From assembly GCA_022393335.1 (NCBI GenBank), contig JAJEKB010021302.1, forward strand, positions 433,529-497,528: 64,000 nucleotides of DNA, given 5' to 3'. The translations under genes and the position numbers were made by a program. The notes under the pieces were generated by a model. It was not told the DNA's origin and did not search any database. It worked only from the letters and a program-made list of their open reading frames with translations. This stretch comes from Macrotrachela quadricornifera. Its lineage: Eukaryota; Rotifera; Eurotatoria; Philodinida; Philodinidae. Position 1 is the first letter of the stretch; every line of letters begins with the position of its first letter. Positions 24,579 through 35,097 of this stretch are shown piece by piece.

Positions 24579-25247
24579 ATGAAATTGATTCAAGATAATA
24601 CGAGAGTAAATCTGAATGAGATATGTTATTCTTTAGATAATCTTGAAACTGTAAAAAGAAAGAAGTCTTCAGAACTCATGATTAAAATCGGCTATCAAGG
24701 TACTGAAAACAGTAATAATCATATTGCTGCTGAAAAATTTGTCGAATCAAATCAAATGGAAAATTATATCCTTATTCCATTAATCAGCTCTGAAAATGTG
24801 GTGAAGCATTTGTTCAATAAAGAGATCGATCTGGGCATTATGGCAGTTTCAAATTCAACCGTTGGAGAAGTTAGAGAAACTAAAAACGCTATTGATAATA
24901 AAAATTTAACAATGATTTCAAAAATCGAATTTCCTATTAAACACACCGCCTTTAAATTAAAGTCAAGTCTTTCTAAGCTGAATGTTAAATATGTGGCCTC
25001 TCATGAAGCGGCTTTAGGGCAATGTAAAAATAATATTAAATTGAATTATCCCAATACCGAAATAATACCGATAAAAAACAGCGGTTTGGGTCCACAAATG
25101 CTTATCGATGGTGAACTCGATTCTTCTTCCATCATCCTTTGTCCATCAAAAGCTGGTGAGAAATATGGTCTGGTGATGGATCACGAAAATTTATCGGATA
25201 TGAATGATAATGTAACGTCCTTTGGGATATTTAAATTGACTGATTAA
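24579..25247 (+). CDS. Prephenate-dehydratase-like protein (no ACT domain)
   Basis: A 222-aa intronless ORF with its own ATG. From about residue 35 it follows the prephenate dehydratase fold: KIGYQGTENSNNHIAAEKF opens like the family's YQG..GA..EAA motif. Then come SSENVVKHLF, EIDLGIMAVSNSTVGEV (the P-I-E-N-S region), SHEAALGQCKNN (the HPQAL.QC motif), and a C-terminal AGEKYGL followed by NVTSFGIF. Prephenate dehydratase converts prephenate to phenylpyruvate for phenylalanine. The family's catalytic Thr-Arg-Phe motif reads Thr-Ser-Phe here, so activity on prephenate is uncertain. No ACT domain, so no obvious phenylalanine feedback. It resembles short bacterial prephenate-dehydratase-domain proteins, hence a bacterial origin is inferred. 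It lies 2 kb after AROM on the same strand, which supports an aromatic-pathway role. The first 34 residues are unassigned. Confidence 0.75.
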   Translation: MKLIQDNTRVNLNEICYSLDNLETVKRKKSSELMIKIGYQGTENSNNHIAAEKFVESNQMENYILIPLISSENVVKHLFNKEIDLGIMAVSNSTVGEVRETKNAIDNKNLTMISKIEFPIKHTAFKLKSSLSKLNVKYVASHEAALGQCKNNIKLNYPNTEIIPIKNSGLGPQMLIDGELDSSSIILCPSKAGEKYGLVMDHENLSDMNDNVTSFGIFKLTD

Positions 25248-27135
25248 CTCTTTTATTCTCATAGTAAAACGTTGTTACTTCTAATCTTTTCGATGTTACT
25301 CTTCTTTTGTGTAGAAAAATCTTATATTTCATGTATTTTCACAATGCAAACAAGGTAAATAAGAAAGAAAAGCAAATGTCTAAAAAAGAGATAATTTTCC
25401 TTCTGATTTGCATAAACCATTTTTTTCGAAAGTTTTCATCAGCTATTGGAAGTTTCAAAAAATTTTCGAATATTGAGGAAATGCACTCTAAATCCTATTG
25501 CACTCGAGTTACTCCTTAGTATAAAACTGAAACTTATACGAACGATGAGGACACTAAAAAAGTCTATATTCTTATCATTTAGATCTCGATGAATCAAATA
25601 AAAGTTGGCACAAACTTTAAATTTTCAAATGCTTCCTTCCGAAAGTTTTGAGTATCACAAGAACGTTTTCGGTAAAAAACTGACATTCATTATTTAATAT
25701 GTCATTTCGTTTTTGCACTTTCTTCAACATATTCTGACACGTCGTTATCATGAGAGATTTCATTCCTATTCGGAAAAACTATATTTCTAAGGACATACAA
25801 TGAGACTTATTTCATGGAAAACATCTCCCATATCTGAGTTTTGATGTTATATCTTTATATGGTAATAAATAACTCTTCAGTCAAGGGTCCAACGAGTCAA
25901 AGTGACAAATGTTACTTGTGTTTATTATAATCAATTATAGACGTTAGACATTTTACATCTACCTTACCACTACTTTTTTCTTTCCTTTAAATAATATCAT
26001 AAATTATGATACAGTTATCAAAATACATTTTTCTGTAAACAAATGTAAGTTTGAAACCATGTTTTCATTATCGTTCCATTCAAAGTCGTAGTTCTGTTTT
26101 TGTCTTTTCCATTATAAATATAAAAATTGTAGATGCAGCCACTCACAGATGTCATAATACCAATATGCTAGGTAACGGTAAGCTACATGTCAAGATATTC
26201 ACCAGAGTAATCATATCATTATACAATCTTTTGTCATATAGTTGTACATCTGGAAATTTTGCAGTGTGGATGAGAATAAATCAATTTATGTTTTGAACTT
26301 TCGGAGTAGGAAGCATTGTGGTAGATGCTTGTTTTTGTAGGTTAAAATGGACAGTGTTCACGGAATTGTATTATATTTTTACTGAGTAAAAATAATAGGT
26401 AGGAATCGTTTGCGATTTTCATTTCCGCGTGCATGAGGCGTACTTTCTGCGAACCACCCAGAAGTTTACTATTCTCATCATCATGCTGCCGATTGTCATC
26501 AAATCACGTCTCCATTCCCACCCTCACCCTCACCCTCAAGATATGTGCTGTTTCGAATGACATGCTATTCAAATGTAATAAGCAATAAATGGCAAAGATA
26601 TAAGCAAAATACTGGAGATTGTTTTCTTCTTGGTTTCGTAGATTTCTTTCCTTGTCTCAATGCCTGTAACTCCGTCAAATTAAATCACAGAATTTTAAAG
26701 CATTTTTTATAACTCCAACTCTTATTAGTAGATGCCCGGCTCATTGGTAGACTCTTTCGTAAGAAAAATATTTCGACTATAATTTGTGTTTAACGCGGCC
26801 TCAATACTTAATGTTTTTATAGATGACATAGATACACTTGACTTGATAAATCCACATCATTTTCATTAAAATTCCTAGGACACATTAGGGAATGTTCTCA
26901 TGTTGGATAGACAGAAGAAATGATTATTCTGAGACGAATTATTTGAATGAATTAACACACAAACAATCGGACTTAATCAAAAATTGTTTTGTAGATTAAA
27001 CTAAACTATTTTTAAATATGAATTTCGATTTGGTTTTATTCTCTCAAAGATTGTATTCAATAACAATAATCATAGACTTTTAAATTAATAAAGATTATAT
27101 TTAAGACATAAAAATCAAAAAGAAATAAAGATATA
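25248..27135. other. Intergenic; contains a telomere-like repeat
   Basis: No gene supported. Three CCCTCA units at 26521-26538, followed by AGATAT, match the word at 14376-14395. Short open frames near 25307 and 26051 show no motif. Confidence 0.45.
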
Positions 27136-28038
27136 CAGTAGGGTGCAAAAATAATTGCCGTTAGTATTTCACAAATTTTTTCTGCTAAACACAACGAATA
27201 TTGAAAGTTCTTTTATATGTAGATAATAGATATAACAGGGTATACAAATATGATCAATAATAGTTAACTGTCTTTTCCTTCAGTTAAAAAATCAGTATAA
27301 CATATAGCTTCATCGACGCATTCAAATAACTTACGGTCATCTTTCCTATGTACATGGATTATGTTTTAGCCTAAAAGAGGTGCTTGAGAAAAAGTTAAAG
27401 AAGGTATGAACCTCGTTTTGAATCAAGATCTTGTAGCCGAAGTTTCAGCTCGATGCAATGTCTTCTAGTGTTTTAAGGCGAACAAGCGAGCCAGCATCAC
27501 CTTCGCAATTTGTGACCTCTCTTTGACTTTGAAGATGAATTTTGAGAATTGTGCACTTGGAACAAAATTTCATCTAATAGCTAAGGTCTGTCTACTTTGA
27601 AAATTTAAAGTCGTTCGAGTAAGCTGCTGTCAAGATACGGGAAAAACGAGTTGGGGCGCCATTTTTGCTGGTCGTTCTATGCGCCGTAATATTCTATTTG
27701 CTTCTAAGATTGCATATAGTTCGAGCTCATTTACATATCGTTAGATAGTATAAATAGAAGTCTTCGTCAAGAGTCCGATTTTCGCAGCTCAGCGATTATC
27801 CTGGCCGCGGAAGTGTAAACTGAACGTATGCTATACTTCAGAAGCAGTGGAAACTCGAATCATGATGTCTCTCACTCTATTGAACAATCCTTTTTCTTTG
27901 AGGAGTTTCACGCTCAATGCAACCCATAGTATATCCTTGATCGCTGATAAAAGTTTGAGAAGAATTCGTTCATGCGTTTAGCAGATATGGCTAGAGGAAA
28001 TATATAATTGCAGTGGCAATTATTTTTGCACCCTACTG
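27136..28038. mobile_element. Non-autonomous Tc1/mariner-type element, 903 bp
   Basis: Perfect 24-bp terminal inverted repeats (27136-27159 and 28015-28038) starting CAGTAGGGTGCAAAAATAAT. TA duplications lie at 27134-27135 and 28039-28040. No open frame of note inside. The CAGT start and TA target fit the Tc1/mariner superfamily. Perfect ends suggest a fairly recent insertion. Confidence 0.88.
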
Positions 28039-29416
28039 TATATTTAATATGAATAATAAATTATTCTTATTGAGTAATTATATAAATTTGATTAAATTTT
28101 TAAAAAAAATATGTTTATAAATAAAAATGAATCTAATCGTTTGTACAACATGAATAAAAGAATCCACTTTGATGAATTAGACATTGTTTGATAATATTTG
28201 CATATTGATTATATACATCACCACACACGACTCCATCATTACCACAAAATCGTCCAAGTTTTGTCATATCCACTGAAATCTTCACTTGTTAAATTGATTA
28301 AACTTACACCGCCAGCTTTGTATTCTACTACCGCTGGGTTTTTGTAAAAGTTAGCCAAAAAGCAATATTTAAATTAGTAAAAAGAAGTATTAGGATGGAA
28401 ATTTATTTTTATTTGATTAGTTATTTGTTTTAAATTGATGTGATCATTACAATCTTATAATGTAAGTATTTAAATTGCTGAGCTAAAACATGAATCATAT
28501 TCGAATTAAAAAAAAAAGTTTTTATCATGGAACTAACGAATTTAAAATATGAACTGTCCATGGTGAATGTTTATCGTTTACCACAAAATGTGGACTCCTA
28601 AATCTATTAATAAATTCAACTCATATTTGTGAATAATAAGATCGGAAAGGTAAAACTGATAGCCACGCAGGAACTTTTATATAGAGTTTTTTAAAACCCA
28701 TGTGTTCAACTGCGATCACACTGCGACCCGTAATTGCGAAAAACTGCGCCGCAGTTTCTTCCAATTACGGGCCACAGCGTGATCGCATTTACGCCGCAAC
28801 TGCAATAAAAAAATCGCACTTGTAACAGAAGATGCCCAGTTAATCTCAGCATTTTCTAAATAAATAACAAATTGATAAATTAATGAAAAACTAATAAATT
28901 AATGTAAATAATTGATAAACTAATAAAAAACTAATAAATTAATTTAAACAATTGATAGTTTAATAAAAATTTAATAATATTTATTAAATTAATAATTTAT
29001 TAAAAAACTAAGAACAAGTAACGTTCATCGGAATTCGATTCACTTGGCCCTAGACTGATGCGCTCTATAACTGAATATTGGTATATTTGTGTATAGAGGA
29101 CAGTTGATCAATATTCGTCATAAGTAAAAGGCGTATCTCAGTGAATTTTGTATGGAGTTATTTCATTTTCAATACAATAAATCAATTTTCTTTTGTATAA
29201 AAAAATACTTGCCATTATGGTGTACTTTTGTTAATACAAAGACTATAACAAATTCAGGTTCGTTTACCATTACAGTCTATATGTCAAATGTCGTAATCGT
29301 TTAATTATATTTTAATACATGACCTTTTGTATTTAAGATAATTGTATATTTTTATTGAATAAAATGGATAGAATTTCGTTAGTGTCTTTAGTTTAACATA
29401 TTTGATTACTGCAGAC
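28039..29416. other. Intergenic, AT-rich, with one hairpin
   Basis: No gene seen. 28860-29010 is made of repeated AATAAATTAATxxAAA words. A GC-rich hairpin lies at 28711-28787. Confidence 0.45.
28711..28787. repeat. GC-rich inverted repeat (hairpin)
   Basis: Arms TGCGATCACACTGCG...CCCGTAATTG and CCAATTACGGG...CAGCGTGATCGCA fold around AAAACTGCGCCGCAGTTT. It stands out in very AT-rich surroundings. Most likely a small palindromic MITE; no tRNA or rRNA features seen. Confidence 0.6.
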
Positions 29417-30120
29417 CAGAGATGCCGGAAATCTTCTTTTGGTCAGCCCATGGGTTACCCATGGGCTGGTCAGCATCTCTGTGGGTGGGTTTAACCCAAC
29501 TCTATATTTTTTTTTCAGCCCATGGGTCATCGGGTTGGGTTGAATAGTTCAAACCCAACCCATTGGGTGACCCAATGGGTAATGTGGCCTATGTTGATTT
29601 TGAATGTTCTATTACATATTGATCAGAGCTAGGACGAGTACAAGTACAATTTTGAAAGTACAAGTATTTACTTTTTACTTGAAAAAGTACAAAAAATACA
29701 AGTACATGTACTTTCGTCCTAGCTCTGATATTGATACATACACAAGTTTTAGTCTGCGTTTGTAAAAATTATTCACACCATGTAAGAATGATCTTTCAGT
29801 AGATTATGAAATAAAACTATGTTTTTATTTGTATATGAATAAAAAAAACAATGTTTACCATAGTAATGTTTATAGCAACGACATCTTTGATCAACAAATT
29901 TTTCTTTTACTACTTTTTTTAGAAATATAGTTAATTTCATGGGTTAACCCATGGGTAACCCTCGGGTGATCCAATAAAATCTGCCTCCAAATTTTGGTGG
30001 GTGGGTCAGGGTTGAGATTCTCGAAATGCCAGCCCAACCCGTCGGGTTGGGTATGGCCCAACCCATAAGCGACCCAACCCAGTGGGTGTCGGCACCAACC
30101 CAACCCGTCTGACATCTCTG
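29417..30120. mobile_element. Non-autonomous hAT element with GGGTTGGG-rich ends
   Basis: Ends CAGAGATGCCGG (left) and CAGAGATGTCAGACGGGTTG (right, inverted), with perfect 8-bp duplications CTGCAGAC at 29409-29416 and 30121-30128. Inside are many GGGTTGGG and CCCATGGGT words. A second hAT MITE is inserted at 29624-29727. The apparent 79-codon minus-strand frame is made of these repeats. Confidence 0.85.
29624..29727. mobile_element. hAT MITE 'CAGAGCTAGGACGAG', short copy (104 bp)
   Basis: Perfect ends CAGAGCTAGGACGA and their inverse, with perfect 8-bp duplications ATATTGAT (29616-29623, 29728-29735). The interior repeats AAGTACAAGTA words. Nearly the whole copy matches the ends of the 341-bp copy at 60572-60912. 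Confidence 0.88.
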
Positions 30121-30305
30121 CTGCAGACATATTAATTACTGATGCGTGTTTATTCTGTTATACTTAGTTTGTATCATACGTCTTAGTTGGCAATGTTTTC
30201 TTTTTATGAAAAAGCATTGTTGACATGAAAAACTACTGCATTCTATATTATCATATGAAAAATATATTCACGTATTTTCAAGTAGTATTAATTTACAGTT
30301 ATATA

Positions 30306-30527
30306 TCAGTTTGTTCTTACACATAAATAAAAGAAAACGTTTCCCAAGTGTTGTTGTAAAAGTAAAATTTGTTCGTTCGGATTGTAATTATTCGTAATTG
30401 AAGGATGTAAGACTTGACAAATGGGAAAGACTTCGAAATCAATACCATCGCGTTGAAGATCATACAAATGTGCACAGGTTTCAAATAAAATTTTGTATAA
30501 ATTGTTATATTCATCGATGATGATCAT
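30306..30527 (-). CDS. Possible exon or gene fragment, function unknown
   Basis: A 73-codon minus-strand frame from an ATG. The sequence looks protein-like: IDEYNNLYKILFETCAHLYD, then FEVFPICQVLHP and PNEQILLLQQHL. An in-frame stop lies a few codons upstream of ENAWCM, so it is either a terminal exon or a remnant. I do not recognise the family. It is near another minus-strand protein-like frame at 31259-31663, but I could not join the two. Confidence 0.3.
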   Translation of the reverse strand: MIIIDEYNNLYKILFETCAHLYDLQRDGIDFEVFPICQVLHPSITNNYNPNEQILLLQQHLGNVFFYLCVRTN

Positions 30528-31258
30528 ACACCATGCGTTCTCCTTCGAATTATTTTATGCACGTGTGATTATAATATAACCATCATCGTATTGTTTGCAT
30601 GTTCGTATGCAATATGATTTATAAGTATCGCTCTAAACATTTGCAGATTAAACATATAATTTTGGTAGTTTCATTAAAAAAGTATACTAAAAATATTTAT
30701 TTTTTTACCATATTAAACAGAGGAAAAATACTAAATAAGTAATTACGGGTGTCGTGCATAATGAAGAACAAATGTTTAAAGACTACGTGAACAAAAAATT
30801 TATTAAAGATCAGAAGTTCGACAGCGATTATCTTTTAAAATCTATGGTATCTAATACGTGGAGCATGATGAATATAATAAATAAAAGCATACGAAATGGC
30901 TCTAAGACAGACGATGACAATAATGAATACCGAAATTTCCACCATACATGTATTCTAATTAATGCTTTAGTATATCATAAATAACGATAAACGAAACGTA
31001 GTTGATAGAAAATAATATAGTGAGAAGAATAATCTCTTCAGAGAATGCAAGAAGTGAAGATGAACAGAACACTCTTTTATTTTCTTATTTTTAAACATAT
31101 TTTAATATTTTCTATGACTTTACAATATTTTAAGTTCACAAGTTTAGAAATAAAAGAATTTAATGAATATTTTATTTGTTGTATACATAAATATTATACT
31201 TATACAGTTATATTAGTATTGATGAAACTTTATAATTAAAATCAAATCGATATGTATA

Positions 31259-31663
31259 TTAAAAGTTTTGATTAATAAACATATTTACAAATTTTTTTTG
31301 TAGTTGGAAAAAATCATTATTAGATCCGAAATGTTCATTTGATAATGAATAATACTTTGATTCATTAATATTTGATTCATTTATTGCTAAAGATAAAAAT
31401 TTTTCTATTTCAAAATCATGTGGATATAAAAATCTAAAATTTCTTTGACAGTATTTACCAATACGAAGTGCACTACGACCAATCGTCGACAAATCATTTG
31501 TTAAATTAAAACAAATAAACGCGCCTCTGTTTAATGTACGAATAAATGACCATGTGCAAAGTACGATTTTACCATTATATGAGACTTGTATAATATCTAA
31601 GTCGAATGCAAATAAATACGATTGAATGTATGATATTGATGGATGATAAATAAATTGTAACAC
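31259..31663 (-). pseudogene. Protein-like fragment, resembles a 'DxD..YDG' ankyrin-associated domain
   Basis: A 134-codon minus-strand frame with no ATG at its start. A stop, which could also be a splice acceptor (CAATAG), lies just upstream. FDLDIIQVSYNGKIVLCTW, RTLNRG and ALRIGKYCQRNFRFL recall, from memory, a region found in some ankyrin-repeat proteins (pattern DxD..Y[DN]G..V then a basic RxxKY..R.F). No ankyrin repeats are visible. Could be a last exon or a relic. Confidence 0.3.
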
Positions 31664-32149
31664 ATTTTTTTTTGAATTATTTGATTCTACTAAAACCAGC
31701 TATTGTTGAAGCGAATGTAATTTCAAGTTGATATACTCGTCGCTTTAATAAGATACTCTGTTTGACAATATATAAATTGCTTAACTTTTCTCGTACAGTA
31801 GTCTATGTATAACAAAAAGGTTCGATCGAAAATCATACAGAATTTCATATTGATGCTAAACTTCTAGTAAAAATAAGTTCTCATAGATGTGCTATAATCT
31901 CTTTATCTGTAGACATTAAGTTGCATGCCATATTGCTGATATGAAAAATAATGTATGTATTTATACTGAGAAGTTTCAAGCATATTGATATTTCGATCGA
32001 AACGGATAATTAAATAGCTTTTTGAAAAAGTTATTCACTTAAAAAATTTTCCTTGTAATTTCTATCATATTATTAATAAAAACAACAAATTTTTTATTAT
32101 CATATGATCGTTTGTGCGATGATTATCAAGTGGAGTTTTTGTCCATGCT

Positions 32150-32470
32150 TCTAATATGACCACTGTTACTGCAATCACCGCGAATATTTTGACTACAATT
32201 GTTATTTGGTCATATTTACCAAAAGTTATTATAGGCAGACCATTGGAACCATAGTTTTTAAATGGTCATTTGTACCATAGTTACTACGGTCCGTTTGACG
32301 ACTATGGGCATTTCGACCACAGTTATTAAAATGCTTATTCGTACGATAGTTACTAAGGGATCATTTGTACTGTAGTTGTTGAATGGTCATCTGTATCATA
32401 GTTATTCTGATCATTTTGACCGTATTACCGACAGACGGACAGACAGACAGACACAGGTGAATTTCGTTTT
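32150..32470. repeat. Degenerate minisatellite ending in a GACA tract
   Basis: Repeated variants of GGTCATTTGTACCATAGTTA at irregular 30-36 bp spacing, followed by GACAGACGGACAGACAGACA. Non-coding; possibly the end of a transposon. Confidence 0.55.
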
Positions 32471-32509
32471 CTAGACCCTAGTCTTCCAGTTTAGGGAACA
32501 AAAGTTTAT

Positions 32510-33120
32510 CATAAACCAACTTCTGAACTATATTATTTACCATATACATCAAATCATCTACATCGATATCATCTTAATGTACCTTATAGTACTTTATTAA
32601 GGGCTGCACGTCTTTGTTCGAATGTGTATGATTTTAATCAAGAACGTCTTCGAATTGATGTTTCATTATTATTAAGTGATGATCCACCGGAACTAATTAC
32701 CGACCAGTTCAGCGATTTTTTTGAGTTAATCATGCAGAACGTGTGTTAAAAAAATTAGATCAACAAGCTTATCAACGATTACATCAGAAATTACTTCATC
32801 AAATGAGAGAAAATCAAAATAATAAAACAATATAAACACAGGAAAATTTTATACATTACGCAAAAAGCCTTGGGATACTACAATAATGTATCCGCGATAT
32901 ACATTTGAAAGTGGACCAAAGCTACAATTCTCAAATCAATTCTATAAATGGTAGAAAAACCATTATCAACATCCAGAATCTTCCGTCAATAATATCAATA
33001 TTCGATTAATTCCAAAAACTCATTCTTCACTAGAAAATCTTTTAATACATAGAAAACCACCCTCAACATTACTCAAGACAATGGAACTTTAAATACATAA
33101 TAACTGACAAGTCATTTTCT
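32510..33120 (+). pseudogene. Retroelement fragment (reverse transcriptase C-terminal region)
   Basis: From about 32515: ELYYLPYTSNHLHRYHLNVP, then YSTLLRAARLCSNVYDFNQE (to about 32650), then a decayed stretch with stops, then IRLIPKTHSSLENLLIHRKP at about 33003-33062. This order of blocks resembles the C-terminal part of rotifer reverse transcriptases (LINE or Penelope/Athena type), an assignment from memory. Catalytic motifs are not present in the fragment. Confidence 0.45.
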
Positions 33121-33863
33121 TCTTTTTCACTTACCTCCTCATAAATCAACTATTTTGTACAATAGATTTTTATACTACGTTTTTTTTCTTTTGTTTAGCA
33201 AACATATAAACACATATAGATGCATTAATTACAGTTTCAATATTAGCTATTGTAAGGTTCTAATAAATCCAACATATCAAAAATAAAAACAAAACTAATA
33301 ATCTAATTTAAAACTCAATAACTCATAAAAAGAAAATAACAAAACATAGTTATATCGAACCACAAAAAAGTTAATTCAACACTATAATGCCAATATAGAA
33401 AACAAAAGAATTGAGATAAAAAAAGTTTTCTTCAACAGTTTTAAACAAACAAAAAGGCAAAAAATCATGAAATCGGAAATCCCTTAAGTAAGGACGAAAC
33501 GACATAATACTTACTATCTCAATCTATTGATATTTTTTCCAAATGAAATCATATAGATATATTACCAACTGATGACTTCCTTTAACAAAAGACGAAACGG
33601 GTCTTGGCACCTGTTTGCACCCACCCTCACTCTCACCCTCATCATTCAGATATCGCATTGAGCTAAAGTAACCGATAAGATCCTGTAGCAAGATCAAAAT
33701 ATTTAATTAGACTTCTGGGGTACAATTAACTGTTTGGTAAAATTGAAATGTCAGAAACTAAGTTTTTCTTTTAAAATACTTTTATCAGTGCGTACATAAA
33801 AGAACTTCAATAATAGAAAACATGAAGAAAACCAGCGAAAGTGATACGTTCTTGTCTGTGTCT
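33121..33863. other. Intergenic, no gene seen
   Basis: AT-rich. It contains a C-rich telomere-like word (CACCCACCCTCACTCTCACC) near 33620-33645. Confidence 0.4.
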
Positions 33864-34439
33864 TTAACCTATAACACCTCCCATATTTACACATTGTGTT
33901 TGTCCTGATATCGTTGTAGTAGAACCTATTGTGCATTTGCGGCACTTCGTTTGTTCATACAGACCATTATAGTATCCAACTTCACATGGTTTCGGCGCTA
34001 CTTTTGCATCTAAACATTCGTACCCCAAAGGACACTTTGTACAGTAAGTTGCTCCCTTTTTGGTGTTGTAATAACCTTTGGGACAGTGGCGACACTTCGT
34101 CTGGCCGTAGAGATCTGCGTAGGTACCAACGGGACATGGTTCTGGTAAGCTGGTGGAATTTTCACAGAAATGGCCTAGCCCACATCGAAGACAGGATGTT
34201 GATCCGGGTTTGATCTGGTACCAGCCAAGCCGACAACGACGGCAGCTGCTTTGTTCGTACAGATCAGTGTAAGTCCCAGGGTCACAGAAGAGCATGGTTT
34301 TATAATCGGGACAGTAGGACCCCATCAAACATTTTCGGCAAAGTGAACCACTTTGATAAAAGCCCAGTGCGCAGATATTGTTTTCTGTGATAACGGTTGA
34401 GCTGAACATAAATAATACAAAACCGAATAGAGCGGTCAT
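33864..34439 (-). CDS. Secreted cysteine-rich protein with ephrin-receptor/TNFR-like repeats
   Basis: A single-exon 191-aa ORF. Residues 1-18 (MTALFGFVLFMFSSTVIT) look like a signal peptide, so it is probably secreted. The rest is about four cysteine-rich repeats of 45-50 aa with the pattern CxxGxY...CxxCxxGxY (CDPGTYTDLYEQSSCRRC; CPVGTYADLYGQTKCRHC; CEVGYYNGLYEQTKCRKC), as in ephrin-receptor-like or GCC2/GCC3 domains. No transmembrane segment is seen. A TATATAA box lies 66-72 bp upstream. A second secreted cysteine-rich gene starts 658 bp away in the opposite direction. Ligand and role unknown. Confidence 0.8.
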   Translation of the reverse strand: MTALFGFVLFMFSSTVITENNICALGFYQSGSLCRKCLMGSYCPDYKTMLFCDPGTYTDLYEQSSCRRCRLGWYQIKPGSTSCLRCGLGHFCENSTSLPEPCPVGTYADLYGQTKCRHCPKGYYNTKKGATYCTKCPLGYECLDAKVAPKPCEVGYYNGLYEQTKCRKCTIGSTTTISGQTQCVNMGGVIG

Positions 34440-34504
34440 TTTCTTATTTAGATTTAAGATAGTGTTAAAAAGTATAGCTATAACCTCCTTTGTAAATTGA
34501 GATG

Positions 34505-34511
34505 TTATATA
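34505..34511 (-). promoter_or_regulatory. Putative TATA box
   Basis: TATATAA on the minus strand, about 70 bp upstream of the ATG at 34439. Position fits a core promoter for the cysteine-rich secreted gene. Confidence 0.5.
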
Positions 34512-34732
34512 CTCTCTTACTTTATGTCTCTCAGTTGTGTTATCTGACTCATAAAAGTATTTTTGAAATCTTGTGCGCAGTTATATCTTCTTTTAATATT
34601 TTCTTTCTCTCGTAGTTGACTAATTCCGAAAGATATCATGTTTCAGGTATGAAGCTTTGAAGTGTTTGTCATATATCTAGAAGACAAAGGGATGTAAGAA
34701 GAAATAATAATTCTTAACGCATGGGTAAAAAG

Positions 34733-34887
34733 GAAAATATTTGTTTTAGAATTTGATAACAAGAAAAATATTCATTTTAGAATTTGATAACAAGAAAAAT
34801 ATTTGTTTTAGAATTTGATAACAAGAAAAATATTTGTTTTAGAATTTGATAACAAGAAAAATATTCGTTTTAGAATTTGATAACAAG
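34733..34887. repeat. Tandem repeat, 5 copies of 31 bp
   Basis: Unit ends GTTTTAGAATTTGATAACAA; copies end at 34763, 34794, 34825, 34856 and 34887 with one to three differences. It sits in the shared upstream region of the two divergent secreted genes, 5' of both. Confidence 0.92.
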
Positions 34888-35097
34888 AAAAATATATCAG
34901 TGAATAAACAAAACTCCGTCAAAACATAATAGTATATTAGAGAGCAGCACATCTGTAAAACGTCTATTTAAATCTACAGCAACTTTAACCTGCCGTACAT
35001 CATTATTTTTACAAACAATAACATGCTAGTTAGGAACATTGATATTTTATGTGATTTGATTAGCATCAATTCACTTTCTTTTTTCTAGTTTAGAGGA

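Noticed and set aside
5..25247. Bacterial or fungal contamination of the assembly
   Set aside because: The genes are separated by kilobases of AT-rich DNA with the same MITE family seen at 40 kb, and two of them have spliceosomal introns. Continuity with the ART-TPR region argues against contamination, though only reads can settle it.
29891..30130. 79-codon minus-strand frame rich in Gly, Trp and His
   Set aside because: It is the GGGTTGGG repeat of the hAT element read in frame and crosses the element's end.
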